A stretch of 64,000 nucleotides of DNA from the NCBI GenBank assembly GCA_023052935.1, contig CM041292.1:31011454-31075453 (forward strand), written 5' to 3'. Numbering within the stretch: position 1 is the stretch's first letter; every line of letters starts with the position of its first letter. This document shows, piece by piece, positions 1 to 11,045 of this stretch. The DNA comes from Piezodorus guildinii (lineage: Eukaryota > Arthropoda > Insecta > Hemiptera > Pentatomidae). Position numbers and translations under genes: made by a program. Below the pieces are notes generated by a model. The model worked only from the letters and a program-made list of their open reading frames with translations, was not told the DNA's origin and ran no database searches.

Positions 1-754
1 ATTATAAATCTACAAGACGATACTGAAGCCTATCTGGACTTACGGACTTGAATTGTGGGGGACAGCTAAACGTTCTAACATCAACCCTTTAATCCAAAGT
101 CCTCCGAATAATAGTATCTGCTCCTTATTATGTCACCAACTATACCTTACACCACGACTTTCATGTTCCATTTCAGACGTAATTCCATCAAAATTCCATC
201 AGAACCTCATTCATCCTAATCCTCTAGCACAATCCCTATCCAGCTCCACTCATCCATACAACCCTCCTAGAAGGTTGAAACGGCAGTGACCCCGAGACAT
301 ATTTTAAATATCTTTTCTGGAGTTCTGACTCTGGTCAGATTCTCCTCTCATGTGCGGTGTGTTTGTGGCTATGGCGCCCTCACTCAGCTTCCGCTGGCTC
401 TGACCAGTGATGCGGCTGAGAGGGAGGCGCTGGGATCCCCCGGATTCTGCTTGTCCTTTACAAGTGGGGAGAGGAGGCGGACTCCGACGGTGGTTCCCCA
501 ACAAATTGTAAATATTGTATATAAGTATGAGTGTGTTCATGTTTTTGTTTACTTATTTCTTAACCTAGTATTTATTTTATTTATAAATTTTGCTATTATA
601 TACCTTTATTAATTTTAGTTTCATTTTATGTAATTTGACTTTTCTTTTGGTTATATTGTAAATATTGTATGAATGTTATCATGTAGCAATATTATTATTG
701 TCCATTGCGACAAACTGTAATATGTCCGAATAAATAAAAATATCAATAAAAAAA
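1..754 (+). mobile_element. J1 Jockey-like retrotransposon, 3' end, entering from the left edge
   Basis: The first bases match the end of the reverse transcriptase ORF of the large J1 copy at 30121-30450. Shared codons spell the C-terminal WGTAKRSN and PPRRLKRQ segments, but a deletion and frame changes break the frame. From about 290 the sequence is a J1 3' UTR of a longer subtype, with a GC-richer block (about 350-500) also seen at 5600-5780 and 45700-45850 but absent from the 26507 copy. It ends in AATAAATAAAA-type A-rich sequence near 735-754. It is a dead retroposon fragment whose 5' part lies outside the window. Confidence 0.85.
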
Positions 755-1250
755 TAATAGAACAAGGAGGCCGAATACTAAAAGCTCACGGAGCACATTC
801 CAGAGACCTCTGCCTCAGAAGATTCCAGGAGTTCAGCAACCTCAACGGGAACGGCTACAATTTGTTGTAGTTATGATGACAGCGGTTGCGGGTTTCCCGG
901 ATTTGAACTTTATTTATCGAGAGACTAATCCTCTTTGCTCAGATGTTCCCTTCTTTTTAGGCCTTCCGTCGGCTCCCCAGGGGTCGTGGAGCACGCACAT
1001 TCTTCCTTTCGGCCTCACCCTCCGGATGCTCATTTATTCTCGCGGCTTAGGATATCTGCTCTCCAGAGCCGGGAGGTTTTTAACCGCGTTCTTCGAGTAG
1101 CTTCTTACTCATCCCAAAGCTTCAGATGTTTCTTTGGTTCCAAATATCTCTAAAGATCAAACCGCCATTTAAAGATTTTTAGCATTCTAAATAACTTTTA
1201 ATCTGCAATGCCACTTATTTTTTTTTTTTTTTTATCAAACCTAATTTTGT
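755..1250. other. unassigned GC-richer stretch
   Basis: About 400 bases directly after the J1 tail are clearly richer in G+C than the surroundings. The plus frame through 770-870 reads like a decayed coding end (RILKAHGAHSRDLC, then a stop near 868). I do not recognise it; it may be the end of another retroelement. The rest of the stretch is AT-rich with a short poly-T. Confidence 0.3.
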
Positions 1251-1289
1251 TTTCCTTCCTCAGCAATGCATTATTTTAACAATATTCAT

Positions 1290-1297
<8 letters not shown>

Positions 1298-1369
<72 letters not shown>
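1298..1369. repeat. (TA)n microsatellite followed by poly-T
   Basis: A run of TA dinucleotides passes straight into an uninterrupted T tract of more than 20 bases. Length is likely variable between individuals and uncertain in assembly. Confidence 0.9.
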
Positions 1370-1374
<5 letters not shown>

Positions 1375-1388
1375 TAATTTATGAATAC

Positions 1389-1675
1389 CTGGCGGCTGAG
1401 CGTGATATCCCGGCCGGATCATCACATCGCACGGCCATTCATAAAGATGGGCAAATACTTACAAAAAAAAAGGACTCAAATAATTAATCAGTTGAAGTAC
1501 AGAGTATAATTGTTTGTCTTTTTTAAGTTGTGATGTTTAATAATTTATTTAAACCATGTTTTATTATTTTAAAATATAGAATATAGTAGTCGTACTTTTT
1601 ATGTGAGTGTTTGCCCATCTCTGCCCGTTGGTCTAGAGACAGTAAGAATCTCTATGCGTACTGAGCTTATACCCT
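1389..1675 (+). mobile_element. SINE A 3' body fragment, split by a small MITE
   Basis: 1389-1444 matches the SINE A segment GGCGGCTGAGCGTGAT...CACGGCC, and 1621-1675 matches the following segment that ends in the AGTAAGAATCTCTATGCGTACTGAGC block. The two halves are contiguous in the full-length copies at 5061-5371 and 26079-26368, so the 176 bases between them are an insertion. The tRNA-like head is missing. Confidence 0.7.
1445..1620. mobile_element. 176-bp MITE with 19-bp terminal inverted repeats
   Basis: The left end AGATGGGCAAATACTTACA (1445-1463) is the inverted complement of the right end TGTGAGTGTTTGCCCATCT (1602-1620), with two mismatches. The interior is AT-rich and non-coding. 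The GATGGGCAAA-type end resembles the ends of many hAT elements, but I could not define a clean 8-bp duplication, so the superfamily is inferred. Confidence 0.6.
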
Positions 1676-3300
1676 TAATGGGTTTTAGAAGTACATTTTT
1701 TGTTAAAGTTCAAACATCCTTAATCGCGTTATGCGATTTCGTAACCATGGTGACGTTATCAACCTTCTCTAGATTGGCCGTATTTAAAACCGTATTTTTA
1801 ATTATCTTCATTTTACATTAAATTATATATAAGAAATAAAGGGTTATGATCTCCTCCTTTGAGTCAAAAACCCTGTTGTAATTGCATTTCAAAGGAGAAA
1901 AAAAGAAAAAAAAATTATGTTTATGCGATATAGGGATAAGAAGAAAAATTATGCAATAGCCTAATCAACAAATTTCCTCACCAAAAAATAAATTAACAAT
2001 AAAGGTTGAAGAGAAGAGAAGATTAAGCGTCCTATAGAAACAAAAAAAGTTGTTATAGATATTAGAAAAAAAGTCATCCATTTTAATTTGATAAAGATGC
2101 ATCAATCTTCTAATATAGAATAATTCGAATTATAATACCGAAATTTAAGATGAAGGGAAAATTTAGGGTCGTCAAAATAACACAGGCTAAAAAGTCAACG
2201 ACAAAGACAAGAAAAAGAACGATTAATTTAATTATTTCCCAGATGGATTAATCTGAATCAGTTATAAAGCATATCCCTGAATGTCCGAATTTCCGTGATA
2301 CAAATGGCAGGTCCATCAAAAAATACTGTGCTATGTATACCGCCAACTCATACAGTCTACAGTCATATTCAGATTACGATGGCATAATTCAAGGTGATTA
2401 TATGAAACAATAATAACAAAACATTCATTCTCAACCTAAACTACTTTTACAAACGTATTCTTCTTTTCAACGAAATTCCAGTGCAAATAGCAAATTAAAA
2501 AAAAGTTTTCACTTCTATCGGCCTATGACTTTTTGTTTTGTTTTTTAGGTTTAAAATTATGTTTTCACTTGGAAAATTGGAAGCTTAGAAGTGAAGGATA
2601 GGCCAATCGGACAAGTTCCCGTATAGGCTAAAAGTATTATGGAAAAAATAAGCCATATTTACAGAGATGGTATATTTATACAACTTAAAGTGTTTTTTTA
2701 TTCATTTTCTTCTTTCCGCTACTTGGTTATTTCTGGCAAGAAGGGTTCGTGTTTTATTCATCTAACGCTATCCCTCACAATCATACCCTAGATGAGGGAT
2801 CTCCAAACTTTTTAGCATAACAGCCACATTGACTTCCCTTGTTTGAAACACAGGCCAAAACCCTGTCTGAATTATAAATAACATATTCATATTGTAAATT
2901 GAACTGTGAAAATTTTCTGATTTATTGTAGCAATCATTGGTCGTTGCATAAAATATTACAACTAATTATTTTGTTGAAAGTATTATTTTCATTTATAGCA
3001 TTAAAGTATTTACTATGATGAGTATGAGTCTACAACATATTATTAGATAATGTACTAATAAAAGTAGCTTAGTAAAGATGCTTAAATTAATTAATGAAGA
3101 CTGCGAAAGCCACAGAGTCATTGAAAATCAGACCACAGCCTAGTAAGTGCCAAGTGTAACCACAGTGTACACTAGTGTCTTTTAAAATAAACTACTCAAA
3201 CACTAACTGCACAACGAGTACATGGTAATAGTAGAAAGTACTAGGAAGAAAATCTTAGAACCATTTGTACTTCCTAGTACCCCTTCGGTACTACAGAGGT
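1676..3300. other. AT-rich sequence, no recognisable feature
   Basis: No ORF of interest, tRNA-like promoter, terminal repeat or match to the window's repeat families was found. It looks like old intergenic or intronic sequence. Confidence 0.4.
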
Positions 3301-3985
3301 TTGATAAATTAAGTAAAATATTCCGTACTTTTAATTTGAGTATTCGCGCCACCCCATCCTCTCCCCTCCTTCAACTAAATCGGGTTTGATTAATGAGACG
3401 GACGGTTCATAGTTTGGAAATGTCTATAATAATAGGATTCTGGACTTCAGCTTTCTTTTTAATAAATCATCCGGTATAAAGAAGAGAAAAATTCTTCACA
3501 TAACTTCTGTATGGTACCGTTGTACATCATTATGAATCGCTCAGACTCTTATGAAACAACTATACAAGACCCTATACCACAGAAGGAAACAGAGCCTGGG
3601 ATTAGGTCACTGTGCAAGCTGACACAAAGAAGCCGTGTCACTAGCCCTGTCAGGAATGACGCGGCAGATGGACTCGGAAGTGGCTTTGTGCGAGGAGGTC
3701 ACGGAGCGTGAAAGTTATCATTGATAGGGCTTCCTCTCAAATTGGTCCTCCCTAACTCTCGCTAGAGGAGGACAATGATAGGCCTGTCAGCTAGAGCGTC
3801 TCCTCTATAGTTTCCACTCGGCTAACTTCGTCTCTGTTCCATTTGCGTCATAGAGACGTCTATACCGCTCTCCTTGAGTCTATTGATTTAGTCATGGGAG
3901 TCGGTTAATGTCCTCTATCTAAGGGAGGCATGGTATACCGGCTAAATTGTGGCTAAAGGGGCGAAATAATTAAATTTATTTTAGT
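3301..3985. other. unassigned GC-richer block
   Basis: Roughly 3330-3970 has markedly more G+C than its flanks and many CTCTCC/GAGG tracts. A 66-codon plus frame (3511-3711) runs through it, but it has no motif I recognise and the region has no splice signals I trust. It is probably the remains of a repeat not otherwise present in the window. Confidence 0.3.
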
Positions 3986-3987
3986 AT

Positions 3988-4110
3988 ATACTAGCGACCC
4001 GTCCTTGCTTCGCACGGGCTCAATTTAAATGTGGTTCTATTTATGTAAAAAAAATAAGTTCAGTTTGACCAATTTAGTGTTAACCACATTTGGAATATGA
4101 GTTTATTGGA
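3988..4110 (+). repeat. dispersed motif H (CTAGCGACCCGTCC...TTCGCACGGG)
   Basis: ACTAGCGACCCGTCC followed by GCTTCGCACGGGCTCAATTT resembles the sequence at 34843-34910 (ACTAGTAGACTCGCCCCTGC, then ATCGCAGGGATTCAATTT). Both copies continue into similar AT-rich sequence with TTATTTTTACATAA. This is a recurrent repeat start or end of unknown class. Confidence 0.45.
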
Positions 4111-5048
4111 ACGAAAAGAATATTAACAAGAAAATATTATGTTTATCATATAACGTCTATTCATTACTATATTTAATCCATAACTATATATATGTATTGC
4201 TATGTTTTGGACCGGCAGCTTTTCTAAGGCAACGGTAGCTTCAATAACTAACCTACTTGATACATGTAATGTATGTATAGACTAATATTACTAAAACCAT
4301 TGGATTATTTTCTAAAGGTATCGTGTTTATCAATCCCAATAGGTGTCATGCAGGGTAAGATTAAATTAGACAAGTTTCAATAAATTACATTATTATTTAA
4401 ATTAACTTAAACATATACAATTTATTTACACAATGCCTGAGAATACTGAGGGACATTACCGTTAACCTTGCTCAATATTACTCTAAAGAAATACCTTACA
4501 AAAACTTAGCTGGCAAAGGTGAAATTTTTCTTAGGCGCACCTTCTAGGCTTCATCCACCAGCTCTCCGACAGATCTCTTCTCTTCTTGTAGATAGAACCC
4601 GTCTCTCCTCTTGCTGGACTTCCACTCTCTTCGAATCTTCATTCTCACCCTCATCAACTCAGAGGGACTGGTATGGAAAGTGCCCCGGTTGGCGGTCCAG
4701 GCTTTGTAGACCTTTATCACAAGTGTGCCTTAATCTAGGCACAGTCTAATCCTCTTGCCGGCTACCACTGGGGGTCAAGGAAGTTTCTCGGGGTACGGCA
4801 GGGGGCCTATTGGAAAATCCCAGGGGGGCGGGTACACCTTTTGTACTTTTGCCGACATAAGCTTAGCAATATTTATTTAATTAATATAATAGTTATTCAA
4901 TAATAAATTTCTACCCCTCAGTATTCTTAATACATAACAATATATATATATATATATATTCATCTGTAGTAATTAGAAACATATATTAGTCAACAAGTGA
5001 AAATTATTTCAATTTGTTAGTGACTCTTATAAACGAGCAATTTTTGAA
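4111..5048. other. AT-rich sequence with a GC-richer patch
   Basis: 4500-4860 is GC-richer with pyrimidine-rich stretches, and a 76-codon plus frame (4519-4749) shows no motif. The remainder is AT-rich with a short (TA)n at 4940-4960. I cannot assign a function or family. Confidence 0.3.
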
Positions 5049-5060
5049 AATCTAAACCTG

Positions 5061-5371
5061 GAAAAAAAAAAATCCTGTGCCACTACAACGCATGAAGGGT
5101 CTTGGGCTCAGTACATATAGAGATTCGTACTGTTTCTAGGCCAACGGCCGTGCAAAGAGGTGATTTGGCCGAGATCACCCTCAGCCGCCCGGTTTTCCCC
5201 CATTTTCGGGTACCCACTTTAGAGGCTGGGTCTGTCCCAGGAGGGACTCCATACCCTAGGGTCGCCCCCCGGCTAAAATAACAGAATAAATAATATTCTG
5301 TCACAACCGGGATTCGAACCCAGGACGCGGAGCACAGTAGACTAGCGCTCTATCCACTAGACCACGCCACT
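5061..5371 (-). mobile_element. SINE A, full length, 12-bp target duplication
   Basis: On the minus strand the head (5371 down to about 5300) carries a Pol III A box (TGGTCTAGTGG) and B box (GGTTCGAATCC) at tRNA-like spacing. A conserved body of about 200 bases follows (CAGAATATTATTTATTCTGT, then GGCGGCTGAGGG and CACGGCCGTTGG). The copy is flanked by AATCTAAACCTG at 5049-5060 and 5372-5383, a 12-bp duplication showing retroposition. Its 3' tail on its own strand is oligo-T, not oligo-A. Confidence 0.9.
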
Positions 5372-5401
5372 AATCTAAACCTGTACAGCCCGAAAACCGA
5401 C

Positions 5402-5580
5402 GAAGCGTCTTGAGTTTAATATATGAACATATTTGTACTTTATTCAAACCAACGAAATGGTTTGGCCTAGCCACTAGGTTTTCCCCATAATTTCGGATAC
5501 TTATAGTGTGGGGATTAGATGTGCCCAAGAAAGTCTTTCTATGTCAAATTCGTACCACGACTAAAATAACAAAATAAAAA
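5402..5580 (-). mobile_element. SINE A, old diverged body fragment
   Basis: This segment aligns through its length with the SINE A body on the minus strand: GTCTTGAG, AACGAAATGGTTTGGCC, AGGTTTTCCCC, CGGATACTTA and the AAATAACAAAATAAA block. It is far more diverged than the neighbour at 5061-5371 and lacks the tRNA head. Confidence 0.65.
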
Positions 5581-5929
5581 ATTGTTCTCTGGAAAAGGCG
5601 GTGAACCCCGTGTATAACATCAGTCCAGTACCACTTGGTGTGTGGCACTAGCGCCCTCACTCAGTCTCCACTGGCTAGACTGGTGACGCGGCTGACTGAG
5701 AGGCGCTGGGAACTCCTGGTGTTGTGCCACTCCATCCACTTCCCGGTGTAGGGGTTCGATTCGGAGTTCCCAGAGGAAGTATGTAAATAATGTATATAAA
5801 TATGAATGTGGCCATGATTTTATTTACTTTATTTTGATTTTCATTTGTTAGTTATGTTTACTTATTTTATTACATCTTAAGTTATTTTATAAAGATGAGC
5901 GCTTTAGAACACCTATATGAAAACTGTTG

Positions 5930-6115
5930 AGTATTTTTGAAAAATGATACTTATGAAAAGAATTATGACGACGCTGCTGATAAGGGGTGAAATGAATTGA
6001 TATGTAACATGGATATGCAGATAGCTTGAAAATGGCCCTAGAGGCTGAAACGTTGCAGTGTCTGGAAAATTTAAAAAATATATATATCCAAGACTTCTTT
6101 TGTAGAACGGCATAA
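5930..6115 (+). repeat. K-type 3' segment inside J1 3' UTR
   Basis: CTTGAAAATGGCC...GAGGCTGAAACGTTGC (6025-6056) has the arrangement seen in the other K copies: a TGATGATGG-like block, a short pairable region, then GAAACGTTGC and an A/T-rich tail. Insertion boundaries inside the J1 UTR are blurred by the adjacent (TA)n. Confidence 0.5.
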
Positions 6116-6121
6116 TATTTA

Positions 6122-6123
6122 TG

Positions 6124-6187
<64 letters not shown>
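6122..6187. repeat. (TA)n microsatellite
   Basis: About 60 bases of uninterrupted AT dinucleotides separate the K segment from the resumed J1 3' UTR. Confidence 0.95.
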
Positions 6188-6191
<4 letters not shown>

Positions 6192-6345
6192 TATTTATTC
6201 ATTATTACTATTATTTTATTTTATTATTATTATTATTGTTATGTCTTGTTTTGTTTTATGGCATGAATGACTTATTTTAGCCCTAATACTTATTGCCCAA
6301 GATAGTGGCAGATTGTATTATTTCTCAATAAAACAATATTATTAT

Positions 6346-6852
6346 GTAAAAAAAAAGTAACACTTGATCGTGAGCTTTTTGTACAATTCAAAGTTTAAAT
6401 GATTATCGTTAAATGTTCTTTCCATTCACAAGATAAAGAAAATTCATTATCACAGTACCTTGAAGTGTTTTAGTTTTTATAGGACTTGCAACCGGATACT
6501 TTTGCAGCAGGAAATATTTTATATAAAAAGAATAAGCCTGATTAAGAATTTAGTTAGTCTCAAAACTTGGAGAAACTTTTAAAACTCTCCCTAAATTGAT
6601 CAATCCGACTATTGGAATTAACGAGCACTTTGAAGGAATTATTGTTTTAGGAGTTTGAAGATCGCTAAAAGCTCTTTTCGCATTCTCCCGATCCAAACTG
6701 TCAAAAGTCGTCGGGTGGAATATTCAAGGACCAACTTTTACTTTAAATAAATTGCTATGAATTTCTTCTATAATGAAGAACAAATATTCTTCTAAAATGT
6801 CCTTTTTGGGTTGAATGAGCTGCACATAATCACTGCTGTATATACTCGTGTG

Positions 6853-6855
<3 letters not shown>
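6346..6855. other. AT-rich sequence, nothing recognised
   Basis: No ORF, repeat-family match or structured signal seen. Confidence 0.4.

Positions 6856-6920
<65 letters not shown>
6856..6920. repeat. (TA)n microsatellite at the start of an E copy
   Basis: An uninterrupted AT run abuts the E5'-end block GGTGCTCTTAACACACGACT. Confidence 0.95.
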
Positions 6921-6922
<2 letters not shown>

Positions 6923-6937
6923 TGCTCTTAACACACG

Positions 6938-7095
6938 ACTTTGATTTACCTCAGTAGTTAAAATCTATATATTACATATACATATGTAAGTAAAAGTACA
7001 AAGTTTAAAGAACTACATAGTTCGTTAGTTTTGATAGAAACATGTATTTCAGATTAAATAATTAAGTTTTTTTCTTCAACCATCACTGCTTTTAT
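6938..7095 (+). repeat. repeat E, 5' fragment
   Basis: The start AACACACGACTTTGATTTAC and the following GTTAAAATC block, the internal GTTTAAAGAAC segment and GATAGAAACATGTATTTC align with the first 150 bases of the E copies at 10173 and 39193. It is truncated and runs into an F copy. Confidence 0.65.
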
Positions 7096-7099
7096 TCGC

Positions 7100-7770
7100 T
7101 TTCCATCAATTTTTAATCCATTTTGCAAAATTGTATATAAAATAAATTAAAATATTCAGTTTTCTAGCGATATAATCAATAATTACGTTTCAAGTTAAGT
7201 AGAATCTGAACAACGAATTAAAAAAAAAATAATATTTTCTTGCTGCCAGTGGGATTTCTCCAAAACGAACCAACTTTTTTTTTTTTTTTATTTAGCACAA
7301 AATACAATTGCATTTACATCATTACACCGAGACGTTAATACCAGCAGATTGGTTTTAAAATGTTGGACTATTAATGAGGATTTAATCTAATAACTCAGTT
7401 GACTTTTTTAGATAAATGGAATCCAAATAACGAATAAAAAATCCGTTTGTCTATTGTTCTAGTAAATAAATACCAAACATTTTATCTATTAGATAGTGAA
7501 TTAAAGTTTCCGCATAACAAATAAAGAATAATTGAAATTGGCATTGATATATCGTTTTGAAATTAGCAGTGGTGACTTTCCTTTAAATGTTTTTATTGCT
7601 TTTTTTATTAGTTAATTGCCTTTAAACATCTATATAAACAGTTATACCTTAATATTTTAACTTTTCAACTAAGACGTTTTTTAATATTACATGCTTGTAA
7701 GCTGAATTTGATTATAATGTTTTTAATGGTGCTGTTTATGTTAATTGTTATTTAGGGAAAGACCATTTAC
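7100..7770 (+). repeat. repeat F copy
   Basis: It shares ordered blocks with F at 56925 and 57865: TACGTTTCAAG, GAATCTGAACAACGAATTAAAAAA, the GACGTTAATACCAGC and ATTGGTTTTA blocks, TAATAACTCAGTTG, then TTAGTTAATTGCC and TATATAAACAGTTA. No ORF; class unknown. Confidence 0.6.
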
Positions 7771-8911
7771 TTGTAGAAAAATTCCTAATAATAAATACAC
7801 CTAAATAGTAAAATAACACTACCAAAAAAATATGGACTCCTGTTATATTAAATTAATAATTAATACAGAAATTTGTAACATCTCAGTCTATAATTATAAA
7901 AGAGTACAAATTTTGGTGAGTAAATAAATATTTTTTTATGGATTCTTTGAAGAAGGTTACTAATAATTTATAATACCGACTTATAGGTTGTTAATCTGCC
8001 CAATATAAATATTTTAAAATTAATATGGTTTTGTTGATTTATAGATGGATTCATTTAAATTATAGTGTTTTTTTTCAAACATATTTTCGTGTCTTTTATT
8101 TTAGAATTGATGTTTTAAAAACATCATAATTTTAGAAGCGATAAGGCGCTACGCTTAATTTAATAAACGACAAAATAATACTAAGTTCGAGAGATAATTA
8201 CAGGTTGCATGGAACTGGTCTTCTTGGAGTAAACTTTTTTTAATTTAATTAATTTTTACTGTAAAAAGGTCATGTTCCTCATCCACAAATCATGATCGAA
8301 TGGCGAGCAGTAAATTTTTCGTAAACGATTATCACCATACAATATTATTGTGGAATACTTATAATAACAATATATTTTATAATGATTACATAGTAGAGAA
8401 AATTGGATGATTAATTTTCCTCACTACCAAAATAAATGAGTAGCGATCTGATTAACAGGTAGCGTGGGGGCTAATGGATTTTGGAATGGAAGTCATTTAG
8501 ATTTGGACAACCCCTGATTAAAGTTACGCTGTCTGCCATCCCTGTGCTCAGCCCCATTTCAGTCTCAATTCAAATAAATTTAATAAACGTTTTACGATAA
8601 CTTATTTCTGTAAGATTACTAAACTTCAGCAACACTTATACCGTAAGTACCTCAACTGAATGGAATGGAGGAGTATTCTGGTCGTTAAAATATTTTAATT
8701 CGAGTTTTTAACAGAATATACTTTTCAGGGTCCTCTGAATTCAAATGACCAAGTCTCACAAAATTTCTTTGTGTATGTGTTGTTAAGTCTAGTTCTGAAA
8801 TTAAAAGTACTATGAAAATAAAATTACATATTTACTAATAATTAGTATAATGCTGGGATATCACGGATACTTTTTTAAACAAAAATCGGCTAAGTAGAAC
8901 TTCCACTTTAT
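7771..8911. other. AT-rich sequence, nothing recognised
   Basis: No coding or repeat signal I can support. Confidence 0.4.
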
Positions 8912-9829
8912 GCGCCATTCTCAGCAAAACGTACAATCGGGTGCGTCTTTCTTGAAAATTTCAAAAGTTGAATTTTCGGTCCATCCTTTTTTTTGTGTCC
9001 CTATATATAAAATCTGATCCAATGTATTACTCAGCAGAGCTTGATTCGGTGTAATTACCAAAATAATTAATTAATTATATATTTTTTTAAAGTATTCCAG
9101 AAATCCGAAAGTGAGCTAATGACAATCTAGTGGTGATCCTATGATTAAGATAGTCCTCGCCTTTTTCATCTGTTAAATATTTTTAAAAAATCGCTACTAT
9201 ATAGGATCAGCACCCGATTGAGTACGATGAAGTGTGGACCAGTATATTTCTTCATACCAGAGTAGTAGGTTTAAAGGGAAATAAAAACCTTCTATGGGGT
9301 GCGCTAATGACGGGTGCTTCAATGACGAATCGAAGGTTTTTCAAAAAGTTTGCTCTCCAGAAAAAAGTATCAAAATAAATAAGTACATCAATCTACTTAG
9401 TAAGCTGAACCCTATCACGGAAAAATATAAAATTAATCAATTAAAAATAACTATCAGAGGTAGAGTGGGTGCGTCAAATGACGGCCAATAAAAATACTCT
9501 CACTCACTAGCGTACGTTTTTACTCCCTGCCACTGTGGAAAAAACTGAAGGTGGTTACAAACCTCTGGGTCGGCTTGCAGAAGGTGTAACGGTTTCTGCG
9601 AACCTTTTCCCGCTCTTTTATGACGAGAACGGAGATCACGGCGCGAAAAAACCGTTTGGGGTGCGTCAATGACGAAAATCCCTTGGACATTTTTGTTTTA
9701 TTTATTTGAAACGGATATAACCGTTTTCACAACCTGCAATTTTGTATTCTGAAACTATAGAGTGTATGTTGTAAAATAACCAGTTTTAGTACGGAGGAAA
9801 TCATTTGTACGTTTTGTTGAGAATGGCCC
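8912..9829. mobile_element. G: non-autonomous DNA transposon with 25-bp TIRs and an iterated motif
   Basis: The left end GCGCCATTCTCAGCAAAACG (8912 onward, continuing TACAA) is the inverted complement of the right end TTGTACGTTTTGTTGAGAAT (9805 onward, continuing GGCCC), with few mismatches. Between them the motif GGGTGCGTCAATGACG or a close variant occurs around 8939, 9296, 9313, 9467 and 9658, all in the same orientation; its core CGTCAATGACG is nearly self-complementary. GC-richer sequence at 9510-9672 keeps an open frame ending in GVRQ-stop but lacks a start codon and any motif I know. No transposase is present, so the element would depend on another. The target duplication and superfamily are unresolved. 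Confidence 0.6.
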
Positions 9830-10172
9830 TTATACTATTCATTATTATAATTTTTTTTAAAACGCCTTTTTAACTTTGATTACCTTCCCAAAGTCGATTT
9901 AAAATTAAATAGCTGCTTCTATTTTGTATCTATGTTTCATCTTCATTTAAATAATATATTTCAAATAAAATATTTAAATTTTTTTTCATCTAAAGTGCCT
10001 TTAATTTTACTGAATCGAAATATCCAAGCATTAACAAGAACCACTAAAAGTGAAATTTGAAAATCAGGTAAAGAAGAAAATAGGATTTATACTTTTTTTA
10101 TAATTAAAATACATGCGTATAATATGCAGTTGGTAAGCGTAAAATCAAAAAATCTTGTGCGGGCAACACACG
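9830..10172. other. AT-rich spacer between G and E
   Basis: Nothing recognised apart from the last bases (TTGTGCGGGCAACACACG), which recur upstream of other E copies and probably belong to E. Confidence 0.4.
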
Positions 10173-11045
10173 ACTTTCACTTACCTCCATTTTTAAAATC
10201 AATGAAAGAATTTTCAAATACAGTTAAAGATAAAAATACGTGAAACTATTAAGGAATTAATTAAATTAAATTTCTATAAAAACATGTGTTTCATTAAAAA
10301 ATCTATTATATTATTATCTAAAATAATCAGTTAGTTTTATGTTCATTTCATCACTCTCTATTAACTTTTAAAATCTTGTGAATGAGATGATATTTTTTCT
10401 AAAATCTTTAGCTTTCCAACGGTATGTCATACATGTATATTACTGCTCTTATGTTCAAAAACGAAAAATTGCATTAAACAAATATTTTTTCTGTTTTCTC
10501 CTTTAGTTGGGTATCGAATTTATTCAATTTATATATTTACCGGTTTTTCATCAGCGTTAACAAGATAATCTAGTTATTATTATTGAATCTACAAAATTAA
10601 AGGTACTTTAGGGGAAGACAATTTAAAATATCGGCATTTAAGCCCTGTCAGACCATTTTTATGCAAATAAAACCTACATGATATTAAAGCCCATTAATTT
10701 TTACATCGATATAGCGAGTTTAATCAAAATCGTCGCAACCGTTTTCGAGAAAATTGAAAAAAGGTGCAAAATGCATGGTATAAAGTGCCTCTTCTGGTAG
10801 GCTCGTTTTGATGAAAAAAGTTTTGTCTCGTCTCGGGAGTATAGTTGTCTTAAATATGAAATTTCAGTTTCATAGGACTTACCGTTTCCGCCCGGAAGTT
10901 ACCACACACACAGACCTTTTGGTTTGCTTGTTTTTTGGTTATTTGGACTCAGGGAACCCTAAAAAGTGTATTTCCGTTGAAAACTGGAATTCGAAAATTT
11001 TCACGATCGCAATACTTCCCCTTACTATATATAGTAAGTGAAAGT
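10173..11045 (+). repeat. repeat E, full-length copy 1
   Basis: It begins ACTTTCACTTAC and ends GTAAGTGAAAGT, perfect 12-bp inverted termini. A subterminal palindrome CTTACTATATATAGTAAG lies at the right end. Internal blocks shared with 19244-20104 and 39193-40092 include GAAACATGTGTTTCATTAAA, CTTTCCAACGGTAT, TTTTCTCCTTTAGTTGGGTA, TAAGCCCTGTCAGACCATTT, AAAACTGGAATTCGAAAATT and GATCGCAATACTT. The common sequence extends upstream to AACACACG, so the true 5' boundary may be slightly left. It has no long ORF. Confidence 0.75.

Larger units (their letters stand above)
5590..6345 (+). mobile_element. J1 3' UTR fragment interrupted by a K insertion and (TA)n
   Basis: 5596-5860 matches the J1 3' UTR subtype at 290-560 (GCGCCCTCACTCAGTCTCCACTGGCT, then GGTGACGCGGCTGA). 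6190-6345 matches the terminal 3' UTR segment (GCATGAATGAC, GGCAGATTGTA, then CTCAATAAAAC). The middle (about 5885-6187) is foreign and includes a K-type end and a long (TA)n. Confidence 0.75.

Noticed and set aside
3511..3711. 66-codon frame in a GC-richer block
   Set aside because: Low-information sequence with no motif, no neighbouring exon signals and no second copy.
5300..5371. Minus-strand tRNA-like sequence
   Set aside because: It lies inside the target duplication of a SINE A copy and is repeated at 26300 and 61591 with the same body.
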